From: Phoronis australis
Taxonomy: Eukaryota > Phoronida > Phoronidae
DNA length: 64,000 nt
Direction: 5' to 3'
Assembly: GCA_002633005.1 (NCBI GenBank)
Contig: NMRA01000239.1
Location: 548,502-612,501 of the forward strand
Within the stretch, counting starts at the first letter, position 1. Every line of letters begins with the position of its first letter. The position numbers were made by a program, and so were the translations under genes. This document shows, piece by piece, positions 52,601 through 60,561 of the stretch. Under the pieces are notes generated by a model, which saw only the letters and a list, made by a program, of their open reading frames with translations, was not told where the DNA came from and ran no database searches.

Positions 52601-55600
52601 TAAATCCTGCATATCAACAAGAAAAGTAAACAGTCAAATAATCAAGTCAATGCGAAAGTAAGATTTGTTTCTTATTTTTATTATCACATGGGCTTGAAGC
52701 TTTTGGTACAGACCAGAGACGTAATACAATGAGAACTATGATGGACCGTTGAGGAAAAAGTGTAACCGAAAAAATACGACCCTAATTATGTACATTACGC
52801 CGTTATTTACGCCGTTAGTTACGTCGTAAAATTACAATCGTAATTTAATTCTTTACGGCCTAAAATTACGCTCGTAATTTAGTTTAAAATCTTAGCCAGT
52901 GACGTTCGGTTTTACAATTTATGGTCGCCCGTGTTCACGCATCACCAGAAATTCGTGAACTAGGCCATCCGCAAGGTGGCGATCGTCGTGTCAGTGTTTG
53001 CCAATCACAGTCTAGGTCAGAGGTCAGTTCCCTTGCTTTGCGTTTACACTCACGAAGGAGGTGATCGACAAGAATTGAAATTAACTTCAAAGTTTGGTGG
53101 AATCTGATATTGATATCACAGAATATAAACTACCGAAGTACGTCGAGACTGTGGGCGAGAAATTTCGGCAAGTTGAAAGTGTCATAGCTTGAGGAAAATC
53201 GAAAACGGTGAGTATAAACATGCCACTCATAGCTGGTGTAGCGGCACAGCTCAGCTGATTCAGTGACTGACCAACCGAGTTGTTGCTGCACACAATTACT
53301 TAGTGATTTTACTGTCGATTTATTAATAATAACTATTTTATAGTTGCAATGGTCTGTGAAATGTGTTTTAATATAGCCTTATTACGTCTGTTACACTTTC
53401 TCACTCAATGACTTCATTTCTGCACGTATGTACTATTAAACTTGCAACACAAGCACAGCTGTGACCTCAGTCCTCAAGCCTGAAATAAGTCGAGTGTCTT
53501 TAGCAGGTCAGCATTTTGGAATTATGCTGCAAAACAACAAAATTTCCATTCAGAATAACAAAATGCCGATGTGGTTGATTTAGTCTATAAATCTGGAGAT
53601 TCTGCTGCTGATACGTTGCTTTTATTTTTAGGTTGACTGGACCTTTTGCTTACATAATTCGCCAGAGAGACTGGAGTTGAGAACCAGAGTGCCTTTAACA
53701 CCAGACTTCGCTCATCTGTACACCAAGCTATTGCTTCCTCTCAAAATCAAGAGGCGGTCAAAAAGAGCACTTTTCGCAGTATTGTAGTGACCATTGGTAG
53801 CTGATTCCAATCTTTCATTGCAACGTTTCATGGCATGCAGGGCTCGACATAATTAAGCGTATACATGCTCGAAAATATGATAAAAAAGTTAAGTATGAAT
53901 GGGAAATTGACCTCACTCGTACAATCTTACTGTCACGGAGCGGTAGTGCAGCATTTTTTAGGTCGTCACTTTTTGCGAGTCCAAATCCGGGAATAGGAGG
54001 GCAGAATATGCGGTCACTCGTATTTTCGAGCAGGCATTTTTGCCTGTGTCGAGGGCTGACATGAATATATATGTGTTATTTTTTATTTTTGAAGTGCATC
54101 AGATGTCATCTCTGACACCGTGCAAAAGTTAGAGTTGTTTGGAAGTAGTGCTGATATATTTTACACTAGATTTTATTTTGTTACTTGATCTCTTATGATT
54201 ATTTTCACATGTGTTGAAATTCAGTTATTGCATGCTTAGTGTTATTTTTTAGAAAAATTTATCATAAGCAAACATTCAGCTAGAAAACATAAAGGAAAGG
54301 GTTCCTCGTGGTAGAAATTTGTAACGTTTGCATTTTATTTGTATTCACTTAAGATGTTCATTTCTTGTAAGTGATGTTGCTGTTTTCACAACAATCTCTT
54401 ATTGCATGCAAACATGTCATACGAACTGGCTAAATCTTCCATTCTACTCATTTACTATTTAAATCTGAACTTAAAAAGCTATTTAAAGCAGCATTGGTGG
54501 CATTTTGAATGTTTATCGTTATAAAAAATAAAGTTTTGAACAAAAATTACTCATTTGTTTTTTTCTGGCTACTATATGAACTCCTGTTTCTGTTGCTGGA
54601 AAATCCATTCCATAATAGTTACTGCTACATTTACCGGCGCAATCTGTTTTGAAACCAAACCTTACACTGCATAAGTGGATTTAGGCTTCCCTTTCGCACA
54701 CGATAAAAATGTCACCGACATGTCGATTTCAGTACCTGAAACGCTTAGACATTTCTGATACCTACTACTGATTCAGGATTTATAAAATTTCGTAACATAT
54801 TATTTATCTGTACACTCACAATCTGTTTTGAAACCAAACACCGGGGCGGATCCAGGTTTTATTAAAAAAGGGGGTCCAAGTCAACAATTCGAAAATTCTA
54901 GATTTTACATAACTAAAATAAAGGGAAAATGGGATCCGAAACCTTTTGACCCCCCTGGATCTGCCTATCAAACCGTGACGGTACGCTGCATAGGTGGATA
55001 TAGGGAGGTCCGAGGGGACCCAGGGCTCCCTCATTCCGCACATGATAAAAAACGGCGCTGACATGCCATTTTCAGGGATCTCACGAGGGTTTTTCTTACA
55101 AAAATTGACGTCACGCCTCTAGAAAGGCCATATGATGAAGGTTTATCCTTCGGAAATTGAGGTCGGGCCCCCATCATCTTAATTCCATGACGGATCCGTC
55201 TATGGGTATGAGTTCTTTTTTCTAATAAATGTGATACCTTCAACACAGCATAAATTAATAAAAACAGCAATATAATGTTAAAAAGAACTAGTGCAACCTT
55301 AACATAGCTGCGTCTCATGAAGTGCTCTATGTGCAATAATTTCAGAGTTCAATATTTTTTAGCAAAATACATGACCGACTGCTTCTTGTTGCACTACTAG
55401 GAATGAACATTTACATTCCGGGCTAAATCGTCCTCACTAGAGCTTGCAAATCGTACTACAGACCACGAAACTTTAAATGACTGCTTTTTACATTTCTGGC
55501 CGCGAACCCATTTTCAACACCCTGTTGGACACCGTTTTTTTCAGAAAATTCGTTCGAAAACAGCATTTGTAATATCTAGGTTACACTGTTCGTGATCTCC

Positions 55601-56918
55601 GCTATCGGCAAACAATGGAACTGAATTACTTATACTCTCCACAGATTTGATTTGAAAATGGGTTTGGGCTCAAATATTGCCTTCCGGGCGATTGGCTGTG
55701 TACCATCAACATGGGCAAACTTCAAAGTTCAATGGACACCGAACAATCTTCACCAATCTCTCCAATATTCAGCATAATGAATCCTTAGGTCTATGTTTTT
55801 TTTCGCTAGCTATCGGCAAATTGCAGAGTTGTCTCCCCTAAATCAAAATTCCTCGGAAAGCCCTTCTTGTGTGTATTTCTGTGGGGGAATAGTGAGCTGG
55901 TGGCTGCGCATGCGCACTGCCTATGTCAGATATTTCTGGCGTTGGGAAATACGGGTTACATGTCTACGGGCGCTGAATCATGGCGGATCAAATCGCTGCT
56001 GGAATGTCAGCCATTGTGCAAGAACGAGCTGCCCAGCAACAGTCGGGTATGTTAGGTTAACACTGATTGGTTTAAATTTAGAACGTTCTTAAGGTATTTT
56101 ACGAGCGTAATTTACGGCGACAGTTCCCCCATTTAATTTACGCGGGCGTAATTTTACGGCAACACTTTGCAATGTAATATACGCTCGTAATCACAAGAGT
56201 AATTTTACGGCAAAACTTTGCCCCATTTAATTTACGAGCGTAATTGTACGACGACACTCCTGCAATTTAAGTTACGCTCGTAATTACAAGCGTAATATAA
56301 CGGCGACACTTTCCCCTCAACGGCCCACCATAGAAAACACGGCACGCTGAGACCTTAGACATTAGATGAACATATTTTGAAGCAAGCGGCCGGTTGTAGG
56401 CAGTCGTGCAAGACGAATGTGGTCTCTGTTGTCATCCATGACACCGTTATATCATTGGACCTAAATGCATTCGGAAAGACAGTACCTTCATATAAATTGG
56501 AGCGACCTCTGACGACTTCATCACACCGAGCAGTGGAAACAGTAAGACGGGGAAAAGTGATGTCACAGCAAGTGGAATGACTTCTGTCATCCAGTACACA
56601 GACATCAATACCAGTACAAACGCTGTTTTTGCTTCCTACAAACGAGATCGACAGTTTACTAACCGCTGTATCATAACCATGGGTTTAGAGCTGAAACAAA
56701 ATATAAGGAAGCATATGTTAGGTAAATCGGCGTTAATGATAATAGACAGCTGCAAGCTTGGTGTATCTGAACTAAAATAATCCATCCTAAATGACTATAC
56801 TCACGGGACCTGGACTCGTGATGGGCCATATCATCACCAGAAGAGGCAGGCTGACGAACAGAATCGAGTCCCAATAAGAGAAGACTTCTTTAATAACCCT
56901 CTTGGCGGTCATTCCCAT
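40637..56918 (-). CDS. SLC13-family sodium/di- and tricarboxylate cotransporter, complete, 14 coding exons
   Basis: Coding exons, in order: 56918-56805, 56635-56486, 52606-52491, 51865-51717, 49774-49735, 47812-47669, 47479-47342, 46879-46790, 45811-45707, 44730-44633, 43989-43889, 43494-43333, 42946-42809, 40798-40637. All phases agree, giving 568 residues, the same length as human SLC13A5 as I recall it. Diagnostic parts: [20 protein letters not shown] (exon 2); [17 protein letters not shown] (exon 3); the first sodium-site motif in [17 protein letters not shown] (SNT about 144-146); [20 protein letters not shown] (exon 6); [12 protein letters not shown] (exon 10); the second motif [16 protein letters not shown] (SNT about 454-456); and the family signature [19 protein letters not shown]. 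The C-terminus has [14 protein letters not shown]. It should be a plasma-membrane sodium-coupled importer of succinate or citrate-like anions; substrate is inferred from family. Met1 is at 56918, with Met3 at 56912 also possible. A TTTCTCAG acceptor just upstream suggests a 5' non-coding exon. Confidence 0.95.
40929..41005 (-). repeat. tRNA-like sequence (SINE head)
   Basis: The minus strand has CGGGACTAGCGGTC then CCGGGTTCGAGTTCCGG, with a B-box and T-arm-like stem. The other arms do not fold convincingly, so a tRNA-derived SINE is more likely than a tRNA gene. It lies in the last intron of SLC13. Confidence 0.45.
48057..48794. repeat. 325-bp direct duplication beside a single N (probable assembly artefact)
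   Basis: 48057-48382 and 48470-48794 are practically identical; the visible difference is one T in a T-run. Copy 1 ends exactly at the N at 48383, and 87 bp of other sequence precede copy 2. The most likely explanation is a join between two contigs or haplotypes. A true local duplication or a dispersed repeat cannot be excluded. It lies in an SLC13 intron and does not touch an exon. Confidence 0.85.
49025..49326. mobile_element. 302-bp non-autonomous DNA transposon, CAGGGGCGGATCCAGG ends, 5-bp target duplication
   Basis: The left end is CAGGGGCGGATCCAGG and the right end in reverse complement is CAGGGGCGGATTTAGG (14 of 16 identical). AAGTC is duplicated at 49020-49024 and 49327-49331. G-rich and C-rich tracts lie just inside the ends. 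It sits in the SLC13 intron between the 40-bp exon and exon 6. The ends start with CAGGG as in hAT elements, but the target duplication is 5 bp and not the usual 8. Confidence 0.85.
49735..49774 (-). CDS. SLC13 exon 5, a 40-bp microexon
   Basis: Exon 4 ends in phase 1 and exon 6 starts needing two bases. Only this 40-bp exon, with a TATCATTTCAG acceptor and a GTGAGT donor, was found to bridge them in frame. It encodes [14 protein letters not shown] in the cytoplasmic loop between the first SNT block and the RHKKMCKAM segment, the most variable loop of the family. It is part of the gene at 40637-56918 and is listed separately because it is easy to miss. Confidence 0.8.
53838..54058. mobile_element. 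Small hAT-like element nested in the 3.6-kb transposon
   Basis: The left end is CAGGGCTCGACATAATTA. The right end in reverse complement is CAGCCCTCGACACAGG, so the ends share a CAG-CTCGACA pattern typical of many hAT MITEs. A clear target duplication was not found, and internal sequence has no coding capacity. Confidence 0.5.
54638..55075. repeat. Direct repeat of about 90-110 bp; second copy interrupted by an insertion
   Basis: Copy A (about 54638-54740) reads AATCTGTTTTGAAACCAAAC, then CACTGCATAAGTGGATTTAGG, then CGCACACGATAAAAATG. Copy B (about 54820-55075) has the same order with GAAACCAAAC, GCTGCATAGGTGGATATAGG and CGCACATGATAAAAAACG. Copy B is split after CAAAC by the 129-bp element at 54840-54968, so copy A acts as an approximate empty site. 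Confidence 0.65.
54840..54968. mobile_element. 129-bp element of the GGCGGATCCAGG family, 5-bp target duplication
   Basis: The left end is ACCGGGGCGGATCCAGG and the right end in reverse complement is ATAGGCAGATCCAGG. Inner GGGGG and CCCCCC tracts match those of the elements at 30639 and 49025. CAAAC is present at 54835-54839 and again at 54969-54973. Comparison with the neighbouring uninterrupted repeat copy supports insertion at this point. Confidence 0.65.
55905..56046 (+). promoter_or_regulatory. Promoter-like segment (NRF1 palindrome) and short exon inside the 3.6-kb transposon
   Basis: A palindromic TGCGCATGCGCA (55905-55916), the binding-site form of NRF1, lies 64 bp before an ATG at 55980. 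That ATG opens a 22-codon frame (starts [20 protein letters not shown]) ending in a good splice donor, CGG|GTATGT, at 56046/56047. The layout resembles the TATA-less promoter and first coding exon of a housekeeping-type gene on the plus strand, opposite to SLC13. No downstream partner exon was found. It may be a captured gene fragment. The protein was not recognised. Confidence 0.45.
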
Positions 56919-57702
56919 GCTGAGAAATATTGACACTTGATGAAATAACAAAATTATTATATATCAGAAAAGCGAAAATGGTCCAGTTTTACTTAAATGC
57001 AACAATAACTTTGGGCAATGAACTCTCATTTATACATAACTCATTCCACAAAAATCCTTCCAAACTTTAATGCAACGTGTACATCAACTAACCGACCTAA
57101 TCGTTACCTGAAAGTACTAACGTCTAAAATGAACTGGAGGCAAATGTATTTCATCATTTCACGCGTTTAACACGCCGAAATCTAGGCGAAAATGCTCTTC
57201 AGACAACTCGTAAAATTGTTGACTTATTTATTAACCTTTACTGTGAACAGGTCAATTTCGCAATAAACACCATTCGAACTGTTCGTTGCTCAAGCATTTT
57301 TGAAGAAAGATAACTTCTACAACAACAACTTCTAAGTACGTTGAGAATGATTGTGCATGTTATGCCTGTGACGAGGTCTCGTTTCGACATAAGACGAAAT
57401 GTTGAAAACTTGAAATATGCGAGTCATCACAAAACAGATTACGTAAGGTTGTTCCCAAGTGATTCGCTTCAGGCCATATCTATTTCATTGGTAGTAGTTT
57501 CATGTTGTTGTTCAAGAGGCTAGTTTTTGGCGAGTGTACTGGAGGTAGGTTTATAGCTGTTGTAACTGTACTATATCCGGGTCAAAACGAATTGCGGATA
57601 TTTGTTTAAAAGAAAGATAAATTCATTCAACAGTGAAACACAAAATAGGCAGAAACACTGTTTCAGTGATTTGTAACGTAACAAATGAGCCAACTAAACA
57701 CA

Positions 57703-57963
57703 GAGAGGCAGTCCGCCTTCATCATTATGCTGTCTCCACTTTCACAACATGAAACTGGGTAAAGTTGAGTTGTGTCATTGCACTAATTTCTCATTTACAC
57801 TGACTTCTGCCTCAACCAACGTTCACGCGAGGNGAGAGGCAGTCCGCCTTCATCATTATGCTGTCTCCACTTTCACAACATGAAACTGGGTAAAGTTGAG
57901 TTGTGTCATTGCACTAATTTCTCATTTACACTGACTTCTGCCTCAACCAACGTTCACGCGAGG
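57703..57963. repeat. 130-bp perfect direct duplication around a single N (assembly join)
   Basis: 57703-57832 and 57834-57963 are identical and separated only by the N at 57833. Two contigs ending in the same 130 bp were probably placed end to end and not merged. One copy should be removed when interpreting distances upstream of SLC13. Confidence 0.92.
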
Positions 57964-58830
57964 TTCAGATACATCGGCCTCTATTATGTGCAACGCTAAC
58001 ACGGGGGCGTCTGGGCTTAATTTCGGTCAGCGATATTCATTGAAAATGTATTTCCATGCATGGACATAGTCAATCGAGCCCTGCCTATAGAAGTATAAAA
58101 CAAAGTTTTGAAAACTACACATTTTCAAAAACTACACATTTTTAAGAATTGATGATTGTACAAATATGTAGAACAAAAAGTAAACGAAATCGATATGCAA
58201 ATCATAAAAATCGGTGCACTATTGCTTGGTTTATGCACATCAAAATTGACTTCAGCTGCTTGACTAATTATCTTCTCCTGAATAGAATTGTGCTACAAGT
58301 AACAAGAAATATATGGGAATGAGCGCTCTCATGGACTATCTGGATAACGAGTGGATCCACACGGGTGGATTTTCAAATTTGCGACATTTACCTGATGCAT
58401 TTGAAGGTGAACACGATTTCCCATCAGGATCTGTCACATTTGACACACTTTGTAAGGAGAATTGTAAAGTGGTTCTTTATGAACTGCCACAACTTACTAC
58501 GCAATTCCGTTACATAAACAATTCAGCAGATCAGCGCAATAGCGACACCCCGAACGCCAAAATAAGTTCACTAAAAACGCCATTTCACAGCACCAAAAGT
58601 TCGACTTATGTTACAAACAATTCTGGTAAGATCTTGGTCCAAGTCTGGCAGAGTCTGCCCTAGTTCAGTCTAGTTTATTTAGAAATCTCGCGAACTCCCT
58701 CACATTCTCGCCCCGAATATTTTCTGTGGATTTTTTGTTACGAGTCCTCATTACCACATTTAGTCTTTTCTGTCCAATTAATTCATAATATTTTACAATA
58801 TATTAAGAGACACGAGCACCTCCTCCCATC

Positions 58831-58987
58831 CAGTGCTGTAGTGGTAAAATTCGAGGTAAGTAGGCGCCCAAAGCCCGGCCGCATCACCTTCAGCACTGAA
58901 CGTAACTTACGGTGCGTAGGGGCTACGCTCAAATGCCAAAAGGTGATTGGCTGCGCCTACGTGCGCCTACGCCCCACTGCAACACTG
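58831..58987. mobile_element. 157-bp hAT-type MITE with a perfect 8-bp target duplication
   Basis: The left end is CAGTGCTGTAGTGG and the right end in reverse complement is CAGTGTTGCAGTGG. Internal arms GTAGGCGCC and GCGCCTACG also pair. CTCCCATC is duplicated at 58823-58830 and 58988-58995. An 8-bp duplication with CAG-starting ends is the signature of hAT elements. It lies 226 bp before the FUN14 gene start, in its likely promoter region. Confidence 0.9.
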
Positions 58988-59213
58988 CTCCCATCTCCCG
59001 CCAGCGTCATTGCCAGCGGAGAAAGTTTAATATCAGTTTTAATAAATCATCTAATACTGCGCTGTTCCTTTGTTTAAAAAAAATCCCAGTGGTGTGACGT
59101 GCAGCTTCCTCACTAGTCCATGAAGAATTTGACAAAAGATGACGTCATGGACTTATCACATTTTTGATGAACCCAAGTGAAGTCACACAAATATTTATCC
59201 GCTCAAAACGAAC

Positions 59214-59963
59214 ATGGCAATGGATATGGGAACGGGGGATTTTGAAATCGATAGTACAATGATAGGATATCCAAATGAAGAAGAATGTGGAGACGCACTA
59301 GAAGACCCACCATTTGCCAACCCTACATTGACGGAGATAGAGACTATGGCGGAAATTGCTGCCGAGGCTGCGATACTACGCGAGGCGGAAATGTCGGCGG
59401 AAGCTGTTGTTGAGGCATTTATCTTACGAATGAGAGAATCGACGGAAAGACACGAGCTCGTTCCGTTAAATGTCGGTTCAGTTAACTTTCATCTGAACGC
59501 AGACAGCCGCGCAAACTCAATGGCGTTGGATACCACGCCCGCATCGGCTGTGGTTGCCGTAACACCTGAGCGGAGAGCACCGACAGTAAGTCTCACAAAA
59601 CACGTGCTGGACAGCGTGATGTCCATGCGGAATTTCGCGCACAATCTGGCGCCAGTCGAGAAACAAATGTTGGGTAGTGTTGCTGGTGGACTGACCGGTT
59701 ATGCAGTGGCCGCAATCGGCAAACGCATTGCGTTGATCGTTGGCGGAAGCTTGCTTTTCGTTCAAGTTGCGCAGAAGCACGGATTTATTCGTTTGGATTC
59801 CGAGGCCATTAAGCACTCTTTAGTGGATGCTAGGAGAGCGATGGAAAACGAAGCCCGCCAAATCCCAAACGTGGTCGTTTCGATGGCGGAGATGGCGATT
59901 CAACACGTTGATTGGGTCGGAGGATTCGTTTCTGGGTTTCTGCTGTCCCTCGGCTCGTTTTAG
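59214..59963 (+). CDS. FUN14-domain protein (FUNDC-like), intronless
   Basis: A single 249-residue frame starts in a good initiation context (AACATGGCA); AATAAA occurs at 60016-60021, 53 bp after the stop. Residues about 150-249 match the FUN14 domain: LGSVAGGLTGYAVAAIGKRI, ALIVGGSLLFVQVAQKHGFI, RLDSEAIKHSLVDARRAM, and the end WVGGFVSGFLLSLGS, compared with GFVGGFLLGLAS in human FUNDC1. Members sit in the mitochondrial outer membrane; FUNDC1 is a mitophagy receptor that binds LC3. The N-terminal half (about 1-145) is acidic and Ala/Glu-rich, much longer than in FUNDC1, and lacks a recognisable YxxL-type LC3-interaction motif. Vertebrate FUNDC genes have introns, so this could be an expressed retrocopy; no poly-A tract or target duplication was seen. 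Its 5' end faces the SLC13 5' end. Confidence 0.9.
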   Translation: MAMDMGTGDFEIDSTMIGYPNEEECGDALEDPPFANPTLTEIETMAEIAAEAAILREAEMSAEAVVEAFILRMRESTERHELVPLNVGSVNFHLNADSRANSMALDTTPASAVVAVTPERRAPTVSLTKHVLDSVMSMRNFAHNLAPVEKQMLGSVAGGLTGYAVAAIGKRIALIVGGSLLFVQVAQKHGFIRLDSEAIKHSLVDARRAMENEARQIPNVVVSMAEMAIQHVDWVGGFVSGFLLSLGSF

Positions 59964-60015
59964 ACACAACTTTTTACTGATAATTTAATATTGAACATTT
60001 GCTACGTTCTTTTAC

Positions 60016-60021
60016 AATAAA
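60016..60021 (+). terminator. Polyadenylation signal AATAAA of the FUN14 gene
   Basis: A canonical hexamer in TTTACAATAAACAAG, 53 bp after the stop codon of the FUN14-domain gene. Position and strand fit its 3' end formation. Confidence 0.65.
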
Positions 60022-60412
60022 CAAGAACTTTGTTACACGGAAGTTTGGAGATAGGTATTAGTTGTAGATTCAATGAATATGATGTGCATGAACATGTAAT
60101 TGTAAATATCATGTGACTGAGGAAGATTCACTATATCGGCCACCAATGGCGTTGCTGTATTTCTGCCTATGAACTGAGAAATCCGGTACGATTTCAAAAA
60201 TGAAGCCCTCAAACAAACCGTAGTTCAAAAATAGCTTGAGGGCAGCACTTTTGGACTATTTTTAGCATCTGTAAGACGCTTACTTTCAAAATCTAGTAAT
60301 GGCTTATCTCCAGCTTAATGGTTGGGAAGTGATGGTGTTGGCCTGAAACTGTCATAGTGAGACACGAAAAGTTTCTGTGGTTATGCGTAACGGTTTTGAC
60401 GTGACACGACTC

Positions 60413-60480
60413 ATGGGCGGCGCAGCACTGAAAAAAATGGAGAGCTATAGCCCCCAGCCCCCCTGTGGTGCACCGCCCAT
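60413..60480. repeat. 68-bp palindromic-end element, copy 1
   Basis: The ends are complementary: ATGGGCGGCGCAGCAC at the left and GGTGCACCGCCCAT at the right. Between them lie an A-run and GCTATAGCCCCCAGCCCCCC. It is paired with a related unit 6 bp further on. Probably a miniature non-autonomous element. Confidence 0.65.
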
Positions 60481-60486
60481 ATAGAC

Positions 60487-60561
60487 CACGGGCGGTGGAA
60501 CACTGAAAAAATTGGGGTGAAAGGGCTATAGCCCCTAGCCCCCTACGGTGCGCCGCCCGTG
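60487..60561. repeat. 75-bp palindromic-end element, copy 2
   Basis: The ends are complementary: CACGGGCGGTGGAACAC at the left and GGTGCGCCGCCCGTG at the right. The inner GGGCTATAGCCCCTAGCCCCC matches copy 1. The same orientation and close spacing to copy 1 suggest tandem duplication or a second insertion at the same place. Confidence 0.65.

Larger units (their letters stand above)
52736..56333. mobile_element. 3.6-kb DNA transposon with 27-bp terminal inverted repeats and subterminal arrays, in SLC13 intron 2
   Basis: The left end CTATGATGGACCGTTGAGG then AAAAAGTG (52736-52762) and the right end in reverse complement CTATGGTGGGCCGTTGAGG then GGAAAGTG (56307-56333) match at about 23 of 27 positions. 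Both borders can also be read as TA duplications. Subterminal arrays follow: on the right (about 56090-56306) four or so 60-bp units built of TTTACGAGCGTAATTTACGG and GCGACACTTT; on the left (about 52765-52885) related TTACGCCGTTA and ACGCTCGTAATTTA words. No transposase frame was recognised. It contains nested insertions (53838-54058, 54840-54968) and a promoter-like segment with a short exon (55905-56046). Confidence 0.85.

Noticed and set aside
58313-58663. 116-codon plus-strand frame near the SLC13/FUN14 interval
   Set aside because: No family resemblance, no clear splice or polyadenylation context, and no paralogue known to me. It could be real, but sequence alone does not support it.
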